Shown: positions 45,101 to 54,656 of the stretch, one piece after another
How the letters are laid out: every line of letters starts with the position of its first letter
Position numbering within the stretch: the first letter of the stretch is position 1
Assembly: GCF_030272615.1 (NCBI RefSeq)
Contig: NC_081408.1
Coordinates: 203,588,191 to 203,652,190 of the forward strand
DNA from: Cryptomeria japonica
Lineage: Eukaryota > Streptophyta > Pinopsida > Cupressales > Cupressaceae
DNA: 64,000 nucleotides
Direction: 5' to 3'
Program-made: the position numbers and the translations under genes
Notes under the pieces: generated by a model
What the model saw: only the letters and a program-made list of their open reading frames with translations
Told to the model about the DNA's origin: nothing
Databases searched by the model: none

Positions 45101-45260
45101 TTTTAAGATGTCTATCTGAAATCACATTAATAAATAAATTATTTAAATTTAAAGATGACAAAATGCTATTAAATTTGACTCAATTAAAATTGTTACTTGT
45201 GTTTTAGGTAATGGCTGCAACAGTAAAGCTGGAATAAGTAATCGAATGGATTTGATGTGA
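41936..45260 (+). CDS. five-exon gene, predicted 167-residue protein of unknown function
   Basis: Proposed exons: 41936-42043, 42424-42514, 44014-44183, 44673-44754 and 45208-45260. Splice phases agree at every junction (0, 1, 0, 1), with GT at each donor and AG at each acceptor, and the frame ends in TGA. The donor of exon 1 is weak; the GT at 42053 is an alternative in the same phase. The protein has an N-terminal Cys-rich piece (CSVCLGLGTCRCHPS), a charged Gln/Lys middle, HYFLGSSVCYGGPDECYD, and near the end TTRGNWWKGNG. The last two phrases remind me of a small plant-specific family with SSVYYGGxD and RGNWWxGSLYY, but I cannot name it. There are no membrane segments or enzyme motifs. Its upstream tandem twin is destroyed. 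Expression is not shown by sequence. Confidence 0.66.
42837..42860. repeat. ATAG microsatellite in intron 2
   Basis: Six tandem ATAG/GATA units (AGATAGATAGATAGATAG) within intron 2 of the host gene. Length-variable tracts like this are usual in plant introns. Confidence 0.85.
43215..43340 (+). mobile_element. 126-bp SINE-like or LINE-tail insertion in intron 2
   Basis: Present in copy 2 and absent from the matching place in copy 1 (~34165). Flanked by TTGAAT at 43209-43214 and 43341-43346. The body runs from GTTTGTTCCCCATTGGTCTC to GGGCTACACCTTGGATT and ends in A10 followed by AAAT repeats. The A-rich tail and target duplication show LINE-type retrotransposition. No tRNA promoter box is obvious, so it could be a 5'-truncated SINE or LINE. 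Confidence 0.8.
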
Positions 45261-45392
45261 AAACATTGCTATACGTTTATCTTTTAGAAGCATGTAAGAA
45301 TTGAAACTCTGCAGAGACAGAAGTTTGTGTACGTAAATAAGTTGGAATCTCATTCCAATCCTTTGGCCTCGATGTACAAGGCATTAATCGTT
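45261..45392 (+). other. 3' flank of the host gene
   Basis: Probable 3' UTR; no reading frame. It leads into the 108-bp tandem duplication. Confidence 0.45.
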
Positions 45393-45608
45393 GAGTTACC
45401 TCTGTTTTGAAGCAAAGGGATTCCATTGTCGTCATAGATGATACCCTCAAAATGTTTGATTTTAATAACACAGGATATATATGTATTAATATGATGCATA
45501 GAGTTACCTCTGTTTTGAAGCAAAGGGATTCCATTGTCGTCATAGATGATACCCTCAAAATGTTTGATTTTAATAACACAGGATATATATGTATTAATAT
45601 GATGCATA
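45393..45608. repeat. exact 108-bp tandem duplication
   Basis: Units 45393-45500 and 45501-45608 are identical base for base (start GAGTTACCTCTG, end TATGATGCATA). It lies in the probable 3' UTR of the host gene. Because 108 is a multiple of three, it opens repeated frames on both strands; these are by-products. Perfect identity marks it as one of the youngest changes here. Confidence 0.97.
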
Positions 45609-45901
45609 TGTGATGCTGTTGCTCATTTCCATAATAAATGGACTTCGGATGTTCTTAATGGATGGAATATTTGGGATTGAGATTCTTTTAACCAAGTTTA
45701 TTGCATCTTTTTCAAACGGATGTGGGTTAATTTTTGTATTCTGTCTTGATTTTTACTGTGAACTCATGTTTTTCAGTTTATTGGTTTGTTGGGAGACTTT
45801 TTTTGGTTTCTATTTGTTTTTCATGGTGTGATAGCTATGATATCTTTTTCATTTCCTTCGGATCTTTTGATAATGTCTTTAAAAAAAAATTGATGCATAT
45901 G
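45600..45901 (+). mobile_element. LINE 3' fragment with 11-bp target duplication
   Basis: TGATGCATATG occurs at 45600-45610 and 45891-45901, flanking a 280-bp plus-strand piece. The first codons read DAVAHFHNKWTSDVLNGWNI, like the end of a LINE ORF2 just after RNase H. A 3' UTR and TGTCTTTAAAAAAAAAT tail follow. It is strongly 5'-truncated. Confidence 0.87.
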
Positions 45902-46412
45902 TTAAAGACTATTTCAAGGATATTTTAAGGAATTGGGTTCATGCAATTACTACAAAATTATTCAAAGGCATAAAGTAAACAAGTTGACGGAATAGATCAA
46001 GAGTTGAGGGCATTGTTATGAAGGCGATGGATCTATCAAGTTTCCTATTTTTGTTTTGGTCGGTAATAATGATTGATTTGTATTTATTATTATAGAAATT
46101 TATTGAAGATAATAGGATCAAAACCCTTCTCTTACATTCGATAAAGGCCTTCATTCCCATCATACGAAACCCCATTACATAGAAAATACAACGCACTAAT
46201 TCTATCACATCACCAATATACATAGAAAATTTACATGAAGCTCATCAGAATTCATTCCGAAAAAAAAACGGAGTCCGAAAACTACCCCGGCAACTTGATA
46301 CATACAAGATTTTCAAGCAGTCCATTGAATTTACAACAACTACATTAATTTGTAAACATTTTCAAAATGAACATCAGTTTTTCTTCAAACCAAGCATGAG
46401 AGGACCATTAAC
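45902..46412 (-). other. probable 3' UTR of the minus-strand gene remnant
   Basis: Non-coding. The minus strand has AATAAATTTC and AATAAATACA near 46100-46080, which could serve as polyadenylation signals for the coding end at 46413. No other feature is visible. Confidence 0.4.
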
Positions 46413-46462
46413 CTAGTAATCACCCCAGTTGAAATCCGTTTTCGCTTTGCTCTTATCATTAT
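46413..46462 (-). pseudogene. C-terminal coding end of an interrupted gene
   Basis: On the minus strand, once the LTR element at 46463-49424 and one target copy are ignored, the frame runs from AFLHENEMERGRIKEANN (49484-49430) into DKSKAKTDFNWGDY and a TAG at 46413-46415. The charged, helical C terminus ending in WGDY looks like a real protein end. I do not recognise the family. Insertion of the LTR element separates these last ~16 codons from the rest. Confidence 0.6.
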
Positions 46463-46795
46463 TGAAGGAAATGAAGCAGAACATGATACAAAAATAGAGT
46501 ATGGAGTAAACAGAGCAGCACACAAGAAAGACAAATTTTTATTTATCAGACCATATTTTCCTTCTTCCATTCATCTCACAAAATGATTACAAAATGCCTC
46601 TTTTAATGGAGGTCTTAGATGTTTCTAGAATGGGCAGAGGTAGCTGGGAACTTCCAGAATTTTGCATATAAAATAATGTTTTAAGACTATAGATGGTACA
46701 GTGGACAGGTTGGAGTAGATGTAAGTCCTGCTAATTCTGTAAACATTTGTGCATATGGAGCATGTGGATGGGGTAGGTGAGATTAGACTCCAACA
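46463..46795 (-). repeat. 3' LTR of the G-patch element
   Basis: 333 bp from TGAAGGAAATGAAG to AGACTCCAACA. Its partner is at 49092-49424; the polypurine tract adjoins it at 46796. Confidence 0.95.
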
Positions 46796-47069
46796 CTCCC
46801 CCTTAATCTCAACTACCAATATTCTATCCATTGTTTTGTTCTTTCCAGCTTTCTTCAACTATCTTCCCTTTTTGTTTGTGATCTCTTTGGTTTTCTTACT
46901 AACTGGTTGTTGCTACAGCTACTGCATTTTTCAGCATTCACAATGTGTTCTCTTTAACTGATATCCTCCTCTGATTTTCTGATTTCTTTCATCAACTTCT
47001 CTTTCTTTCTTGTCCTCCAATTTTCTTCACCTGCTGCTGTAGTCTCTCAATCTCTTTGATTTGAAGTCT
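46796..47069. other. untranslated 3' part of the G-patch element
   Basis: C/T-rich on the plus strand, between the polypurine tract and the stop codon of the coding region. No domain was recognised. Confidence 0.6.
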
Positions 47070-48060
47070 TCAAAACATCATACAATCAGTAGTTGCCTTG
47101 CTAGACAATGGTTTCTTTTGGCTGAAAATATTTTTAATCCCTTTTGGACATTCAAAGCTTTCATTACTTCTATTGCTCTTCACATATGAACATTTGTACA
47201 ATCTTTTGAACATACCTATGAGCTTTTGCCAACTAGGTCCATAGGTCCATCCACAATCCATTTTTATACAACCTGGTATTGATTCTTTCTTCCAACACAT
47301 TTTTTCAGAATGATTTCTTAAACCACAAATTTTACATGGATGTAAGTCCCAACACATTTCTTTTGTGTGTGCTTCTCTATTGCAATGAGAACAACTATTA
47401 CAATGGCTTTTATGGGCTGTTTGGATTGAACTAGTAGCATCATTTTCTTTTCCTGGGACATATCCAAGACCTTCATACTTTGGCCTCATTATAGGCTCAA
47501 TAGGCTCTCTAATTCCTTGTTCTTGTTTTCCCAATCCTTGACCTTTATAACCCATTTTCTTCATGATTTTTAAACCAATATTCTTATCATCACAACTAAC
47601 ATAATGTGTAAAAACATTCTCATCTTCTTTCTTGCATTCTTTATCACAAACAGTTTCAACTAAATTACCTTCAATAAATGATGAACACAAATCTTTTGTG
47701 TCACATGAAGCATTACTAACTAGTGGTTTTAACTTCAAACATTCATTCTCTTGTTTCAGATTTAAGAGTTCCCTTTTCTGTAAACTATTTTCTTCTTCTA
47801 ACCTTTTTGACATTTCTTCCAAATCATCAAACTTCCTTTTGACATCATCAAATAACTGTAATTTCTCTTCTAATTCCTTATTTTTATCTTTAACTTCATT
47901 CTGTTCTTTTTCAAGATTATAATTTTCATCTAATAGTTCACATTTTTCCATTTGCTTCTCTTTTAAAATACATCATTTCTGAAATTTTCTTCTTACATTA
48001 CTTCAATTCTTCTTTTAAGTCATTTGTTTTCTCTTTCTTTACTCTATCAACTTTTCCCAT
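47070..48060 (-). CDS. coiled-coil, G-patch, double zinc-knuckle protein of an LTR element
   Basis: Open for 293 codons from the ATG at 47951 to 47070. Residues 8-75 are a Lys/Glu heptad-type coiled coil. Residues 124-168 are a G-patch (NIGLKIMKKMGYKGQGLGK, then REPI and YEGLGYVPG). Residues 187-200 (CSHCNREAHTKEMC) and 206-219 (CKICGLRNHSEKMC) are two CX2CX4HX4C knuckles. A Trp/Cys-containing tail follows. The ancestral start was probably the ATG at 48060 (MGKVDRVKKEKTNDL), now cut off by a TAA at 47998-48000 and a frameshift near 47962. The knuckles suggest a Gag-like RNA-binding role; G-patches bind RNA or helicases. It is alone in the element. Function is inferred only. Confidence 0.85.
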
Positions 48061-49091
48061 TGAAACAAAAGAAATTTAAAGTTACCTTGTCTGATACTTG
48101 ACTATGTTTCTGCTACTGCAAATCGCCTCTTTTAAACAACTTCATGCACCTTCACAGTCTTTGAATAGAAATTTTCCCTTTTACTAGTAAATCACCTTCT
48201 TCAAAGCTTGGTGTCTTGAGTTCAGCTTCTTTCTATGGCAACCCCCTTTCCATCAAAGATGCAACCTTCTCTCACTTTTCTAAAGACAACCTCACATTAC
48301 ATGCTGCCAGCAAAGTTCTACTAAATACATGATTTTTCAAACACAAGCCTCTCAAATGGAGCAAACACAAACTCAAAGGAGCAAACACAAATGGATACCA
48401 GTGCTACCATTACTATATGCATGGTGACCATTATCTCTTAACAATCTCTTTAAACTCATTCAAACACAAGTACTATGACATTCTCACCGTCGAATGGGCA
48501 AACATCTGCGATGGACTCCAAGCTTCACCTTCTTCCTTGCTAGGTTGCTTCAAACTCTTCAAAAATGGCCAGTATTTCTTTTGTTCTCCCAGCGGTGACT
48601 GAGTCAACTCAGGTCTTAATCTTTTGTTATCCTCCATATGCTAGTGGTCAAACATTGAGAGCTCCATTATTCTCCAATCGGCTTAATATCCCTTTCTCGA
48701 CTGAATATCAGCTTTTCACAAATCTAATCTATTCTCCTTCCAAGTGGCAACTTCAGTAACCTGCCTTCTATGGCAGTGGCTTCTCTTTTTTTTCTCACAA
48801 ATTACCTGTGATGCCATCCTTTAAGTTGCAACTTCTTAGTCTCTATTTTCTGCAGCATTTCTACTTTTTCTTCAACATTTTTGCACTCCAATGATTCACC
48901 TTTTGTGGTAGCAGCTAGATCTCCTTCTATGGCTGTCTTTCTCTTTCTGCAATTAGAGGCCTTGTCTTCAGACCTGCATTCTTCTTCTACCTTTGGCCTC
49001 CCTGGATTTTACTGTTGCTTAAAATAGCTAAGAACTATCCTTAGGCGTCCTCAACTCCCAGCTAACACAATCGACCAGGCTATGATACCAC
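48061..49091. other. 5' internal region of the G-patch element
   Basis: About 1 kb between the primer-binding site and the coding region, with no accepted frame. It is C/T-rich on the plus strand. It may be a leader needed for RNA packaging, or a deleted coding part; I cannot tell which. Confidence 0.5.
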
Positions 49092-49424
49092 TGAAGGAAA
49101 TGAAGTAGAAAATGATACAAAAATAGAGTATGGAGAAAACAGAGTAGCACACAAGAAAGACAAATTTTTATTTATCACACCATATTTTCCTTCTTCCATT
49201 CATCTCACAAAATGATTACAAAATGCCTCTTTTAATGGAGGTCTTAGATGTTTCTAGAATGGGCAGAGGTAGCTGGAAACTTCCAGAATTTTGCATATAA
49301 AATAATGTTTTAAGACTATAGATGGTATGGTGGACAGGTTGGAGTAGATGTAAGTCCTGCTAATTCTGTAAACATTTGTGCACACGGAGCATGTGGATGG
49401 GGTAGGTGAGATTAGACTCCAACA
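49092..49424 (-). repeat. 5' LTR of the G-patch element
   Basis: 333 bp, matching 46463-46795 with 10 differences. The primer-binding site lies at 49091-49070 on the minus strand. Confidence 0.95.
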
Positions 49425-49429
49425 ATTAT

Positions 49430-49720
49430 TTGCTTCCTTGATGCGACCTCGTTCCATTTCATTTTCATGCAGGAAAGCTTTCAACTTGTCTCAGCCAATC
49501 AAGCCCTCCACACAATGGTTGTCTTGGTTTGAACTGTCACTAAAAAAAACCAAAGGTAGAAATGGTAATGGTAGATCCTCCAAGTTCAAAGCATCACCAT
49601 CAACCAAGAAACCCGCACTAGACTCCAACTTTGCCAAGAGGGATTTTGTCTCATATAACCACTGTTCATCCATGTACCTCAACAACACCCTTAACACCTC
49701 CTCCTCTTTCCCTAGCTCAA
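49430..49720 (-). pseudogene. upstream part of the interrupted gene
   Basis: The minus strand reads EEEVLRVLLRYMDEQWLYET, KSLLAKLESSAGFLVDGDAL and NLEDLPLPFLPLVF, then CVEGLIG-stop-DKLKAF and on into HENEMERGRIKEANN. The TGA after LIG could be a mutated Arg codon or mark an intron before DKLKAF. The leucine-rich, acidic composition looks like a genuine protein, but I cannot assign it. Upstream frames (49720-49990) contain stops. It is interrupted by the LTR element and is probably dead. Confidence 0.5.
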
Positions 49721-50029
49721 GTCACCACACCATCACCATTGAGATGATATCAACGTTTCTCCAATACTAGTGCTCTGTTTGAATAAATTCATTACCCAAT
49801 AATATTTCCATGATCTGCAAACAAATTGGGTCATCGAACTTTATACAGGTTCTTCATTCCTTTCTCCGTCACCTTGCCAAAAAATGCTAACTACTTCTTC
49901 GTTGTAATGAGAGTGAAGTTAGCCTCCATTTCTCAGATGCACATCAACCGTCACCACTAAACTCTATGCCTTTTGGCTGAACCATACAAAAGAATTAATA
50001 GTGAGCCAACTTTTTATTTAATCATTGCC
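49721..50029. other. no clear gene
   Basis: A minus-strand stretch MEANFTLITTKK and FFGKVTEKGMKNLYKVR is readable between stops and may be a further exon remnant of the interrupted gene. Nothing firmer. Confidence 0.3.
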
Positions 50030-50613
50030 TCCTTTCTTATCACCATAAATGTCATCTCTCGACATGATGGTCCTAGTTTTGACAACATACAATGCACCTT
50101 TTGAATCTAAATTTAGATCCGATAACTTTCAAACATGCCTTGCAATCCCTCTTCTAAAATAGACACTGTCAACTTGGAGAGTGTGTTAACGACCATATTC
50201 CCCTCTTGCATATTGTGAGAAATTCAAAACTTTGTGAACATTGTTAAAATATTCCTCATAATTTTAGTATATTTATTAGGTCTCCAAACCATGACCTCTC
50301 CTTTGATAAATGCATTAGCAATAATCAGAAAGTTTAATTTTTTTCCCATGGCCTCTGCTTTGATAAATGCATTAACAATAATCAGAGAGTTTAATTTTTC
50401 TCCCATTTCAACTACCAACAAAGCTACTTGAGCGTTCACCTCATTTTTCATTCCTTCCACCAGCCTAGTAGCCCCAGAAGTAATAATGCTCTCGATCCAA
50501 TCCCTTGCCACATACCTAGCATTCACCTCATTTTTCATTCTTTCCACCAACCTAGTAGCCCCAAAATTAATAATGCTCATGGTCCAATCCCCCACCACAT
50601 ACCTTGCTCCCAA
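50030..50613 (-). pseudogene. LINE RNase H remnant with internal duplications
   Basis: The minus strand reads VNAQVALLVVEMGEKLNSLI, IVNAFIKAEA, then a second near-copy KKLNFLIIANAFIKGEV, RPNKYTKIMRNILTMFTKF and ISHNMQEGNMVVNTLSKLTV. It follows the RVT_3 order, with HN-EGN matching H--REGN. Two short segments are duplicated in tandem: EKLNSLIIVNAFIK/KKLNFLIIANAFIK, and ATRLVERMKNEVNARYV/ATRLVEGMKNEVNAQ. The canonical catalytic Asp (GDS) has been lost, so it is dead. Confidence 0.65.
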
Positions 50614-50672
50614 GGGGTCTAGATTATCACCTTGAAAAATGGATTAACCCAATCAGCCCATTAAGAGGTCTA

Positions 50673-52053
50673 TCAAGTTTTGTATTTTTTATTAAGAATA
50701 AAACACATTTTGAGGGGACCCAAAACCCCTTACAAATAGGTTTTGAATGGTCCCAAAACCCTCTAGAATAATGACAATCTAAAACCCACAAATAGAACAA
50801 TGCAAAAAAATACAAACAAAGACTAACAACAACCAACCATCAACCAAACATCAGGAAGGTAGCTAAGAAAAAGCAAAGACAACCTAGCCTAAGCCATCAA
50901 ATAAGAGATGTCAGCAACATAAGAGATAAGAGTTTTGCAAGAATCCCTTAACCTGAAACATGGTTTTTGTCAGGACTCTCATAACCTATTAACAAAGGGT
51001 TTACCCATGAAAACCAAAAACATCCCGCACCAAACAATGAAGGCTTCCAAAGAGAATAACTCATTAAGGAACTAGCTAGATCTAGGATCTAAGAGTTTTA
51101 CCAAGGCACCCTTAGCTTACATCAAGATCCAAGGGTTTTTATAGGCACCCTTAACCTGATTATTTGGTTTTATGAAGGTTCCAAAAACCTAAACAACTAG
51201 AGTCATGAAGAAAAACCTTGAAGAGAAATCTTAAAATAAGTGAGCCTCCTAGGTAATCAAATGCAGGACAAGGATCAGGGGGTTTTGACATGGCTCCCAA
51301 AACCATCATGTTGAAACCTTTAAAGATTCTAGTAGAAAGTCATCTCCCCTCTAGGGACACTCATCTCCACCTCAATAGAAAAGGAACCCGCCTCAATAGG
51401 AATAGAAGAGAAACAGACCAACAACTAGAAGAACCAAACTCAATTTTAACCCCACAGCCAAGCAACCAGAGACATAAGTAGACCACATAGCTGCTACAAC
51501 CAACATCTCCCACCAAAAAAATCACTACTTCTATAGGTATTTCCTCCACCTTAATAACTGTGAAAGAGGAAGAGGGGAGAAAAATGAGCTAAACCCACAC
51601 CATGGTCACAAGAGAAAACTCCACCTTGGAGCCTAACAGGGATGAATCCAACAAAGAACAACAAAGAACAACAGAACAGAAGAACAATAGAAGCCCACTT
51701 GAGGAGAAAAGACATAAAGAATTGAGAAACAGTGTGGATGAGTACAACCCCAAAAGAACAAAACCCTAACCATAAACAAACCATGGCGAGCCCAAGCCCT
51801 TGAAAACTACCAGCACCTGCCTAACCACATAGAAGAATATTGCCACCAAAAGGCATAGAAACAAAAAAATTGCTTGAAATAAAATACAAGAAGAGAACAA
51901 GAGAAGAGCAAAGAAAACCCCACAAAGAGGCAAAAAGCCACAACACCAAGAACTGAGTTCCACAAAAATAAGAAACATAGAAACCATAATAGTACGAAAA
52001 CCTACAAAGCCCTACACAAAAAAAGTGTGTTTATTATTATTTTCAAGTTTTGT
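50673..52053 (-). mobile_element. LINE 3'-UTR insertion with 11-bp target duplication
   Basis: TCAAGTTTTGT flanks the insert at 50673-50683 and 52043-52053. The minus-strand element ends TTTTATTCTTAATAAAAAAT, an L1-like tail. The remaining ~1.35 kb has only Leu/Phe/Val-rich frames that I read as 3' UTR. Its composition (GTTTTTGGG-type stretches on the minus strand) resembles the 3' UTR of LINE insertion A. No coding domain remains. Confidence 0.82.
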
Positions 52054-53640
52054 CTCCATAATTTGTAATTTATGAGAATCATGGTCTCAAAGTAATTGAT
52101 TGAATTTATTTTATGGGTCTTCCTTAACTTTTTGATTTTTTTTTGGTCCTTCACTTGTTTTATTGTATTAAGCCTAGCCATTTATTAACCATTTTAAAAT
52201 ACACTTATATGTTGAGATCTATTATTCTATTTTGTTTTTATATTGTTTATATCTACATAAGTATTTTGTATAACAACCAAATAATATGACATATCAAACT
52301 TCTTAATAATTATTTTAGATAAATCATTAAAAATGCAACATTATATTTTTTTAACTTGTTATACCTCAACCTAAGTAAATTCTAGATGCATGAGTTACTA
52401 TAAAAATTCTATCACCTTTAGACAACACTCTTTTATAGTGAATAATTTCACCATACTTTAATCTTTTTGAAGGAATATTCTACATGCTCTAAAAATTTAC
52501 CACAACATTTTCTACAAATTCATTCATGCAGTTATGTTTATGAATGGTTGAAATTAGTGGAAAATTTTGGATGTTCAAATAATGAATGAATTTTATCTCA
52601 TTGGATATTTAGGGTCCTATAGGCCCTACTCATTTGTATGTGATTTATTAGATAATTTAATTTTTTTTACACTAGTGCATATCATTCAAGGCTTGCAGTA
52701 GCTTCTTTGTTTATTACTTTTGAATTGGAAGTACCTTATATCACTCACATGGATCCATCTAGTAAGACATTGAGGATTCTCTTTGATTTAGGTTTTTTTT
52801 TATTTAATTAATATTTATCTAAAATAAATTTGTAGAGAGTTAACACTTTCAACTAATGACTTTCTTCTTCATTTAAGATAATGTGTATTGGTTTCAATAA
52901 GGTTAAGACCTAGTATTTGTAAGAGATATATACTCCATAATTAGTTGCAAAAATAATGATGTCTTGCATAAGAAAGCATGCAAGATAATCATTTTTTCAA
53001 GAGTATTGAGATATATGATATATTAGAAATGTAAAATCACCTTGATTATAAAATTAACATAAGAAAATTGTTAAATTCATAATAGAAATATTAAATTTGT
53101 AGGTATCTAAAATAAATAAATTCTCTAGATAAGATCTAATGTGTTCTTCATCTATAATGCCACTTAAGATCTAAATTAACTTAACATGTGAATATGTTCT
53201 CTCACTAAGTAACTACATGGTATAAGACATTGACAAGGTACTAAACAGTATTCAACATAACATCCCCTATAGTGCAATATATAGTGATATAACTAATATG
53301 CAAAAGATGGAATATCTAAAAATAGTTCTTGGCTAATAGGCCATGTTAGGTAGCCATGTACAAATTATCTCACAAATGTAGGAAATGAGAAAAATCAATT
53401 GGATAAAAAACCCCAAAAAGAGAATGCAAAAAGAAGATTATATACAAATCATAAAATGAGTGATGTATCAAAGTCTTATGAATACTCCTAAGGAACTATA
53501 TTTGGTATTACGATAAAATCGATTTCTCCCCGATAAGAGGGAAAGATAAAGACAAAGAAGCCCTCCATAATGAAAAATATTCTAGAAAAATGGTAAGTGT
53601 CTGAAAAAAAAATAGAGGACCCAACTCTTATGAATAACTT
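52054..53640. other. AT-rich intergenic DNA
   Basis: No gene, no recognisable transposon domain, no tandem repeat beyond short A/T runs. Confidence 0.5.
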
Positions 53641-54656
53641 ATCCTTATGTGCAGCAGAGTGTCACCTCAAAAGGAGTGGAATTTGCAATTAAAAATACTT
53701 AAAATCACAAAACACAATAATAATCAAGATGAGGAGAAAAGGGGTCAAATTACCATGAAATACCACAAGAATGAAATATGTCAAACCTCCCATGGCAACA
53801 ATTTTTCCATAATATTAAATTGGATGTGCCTACTAAAAAATCTAGCAACATAATGACACCCAAATGAAAAATTAATTAGATGGTTGACAATGGCTAAGGT
53901 ATTGGTACATAATATCTTGGATGAAAAGTGATGGATGATATGATTGCTTGATGAAGATTAAGGGTGTATGATTGTTTGGTGCTCTCCCCTCGTGCAATGG
54001 TGCCAAGGGGCTAGATGAGAAGGAGATGGAAGATTGATAAGATGGAGAGGGTACTTGAAGGAACAAGACCATGTCCTTTTGTAAGGTACTTATGTTCTCG
54101 ATATAATGGGAGGAGATTTTGAATGAAAAGAAATGTAAGGTCAAGATTGCATCAAGGTCAAGGGTAGAGTATAGATTTGTCCTCTCACTTGATAGGATGG
54201 TATCAAGTGGAAACATGAGGTGATTTGATAGAGAATGGTAGATTGATAAGATGTATATGGTACTTGAGGGGACAAGCCCATGTGTTTGTGTAAGAGGATC
54301 ATATGATTGATGTGATGGGAGTAGTTGACCACAACTTATTCAACGATGAAGTGTGTGCATATGATTAAGGAGTGGGTTAGAATTTGAATTAGGGGTTAAC
54401 AAAATAAAAGATGTAACATGTGATTGTTAAATTAAATAAGTAAAAGTTATTTATTTAATTGTTAGGAGAGGGGATTAAGGATGGGTAAATAATTATGGGT
54501 AATTATTTACCTTAGGCTAGGACTTTATAGAGAAGAAGAAAGTAGATAATATTAATTAAATAATAGAATATTATTTAATTAAATAAATGATGCATAATTA
54601 TATGAAATGGGGTAAATAGATGGAAGGTGGTTAAATTTTGGTTGTGGACTCTTTCA
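53641..54656. repeat. repeat-like block: imperfect 209-bp tandem and ATTAATTAAAT palindromes
   Basis: AGATTGATAAGATG plus the following GGTACTTGA-GG-ACAAG-CCATGT occurs at ~54031 and ~54240, ~209 bp apart. From 54430 the sequence is built of TTATTTAATTAAATAA-like self-complementary words (TATTATTTAATTAAATAA at 54568). This texture is common in LTRs of plant Gypsy elements, but no ends were found. Confidence 0.5.

Larger units (their letters stand above)
46458..49429 (-). mobile_element. short LTR retrotransposon carrying a G-patch/zinc-knuckle protein
   Basis: A complete element of 2,962 bp. It has two 333-bp LTRs (46463-46795 and 49092-49424), TG...CA ends, and an ATTAT target duplication at 46458-46462 and 49425-49429. 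On the minus strand a Copia-type primer-binding site (TGGTATCATAGCCTGG) lies directly inside the right LTR and a polypurine tract (AAGGGGGAG) directly inside the left. The LTRs differ at 10 of 333 positions by hand count, with no indels. There is no protease, integrase or reverse transcriptase. It is therefore non-autonomous and must have been moved by another element's enzymes. Confidence 0.95.

Noticed and set aside
45277-45613. Repeat-containing frames on both strands (68-100 codons)
   Set aside because: They exist only because the exact 108-bp duplication is a multiple of three; no independent coding evidence.
51290-51987. Short frames on both strands at 51.3-52.0 kb
   Set aside because: They lie in the LINE 3' region bounded by TCAAGTTTTGT target copies; no conserved motif.
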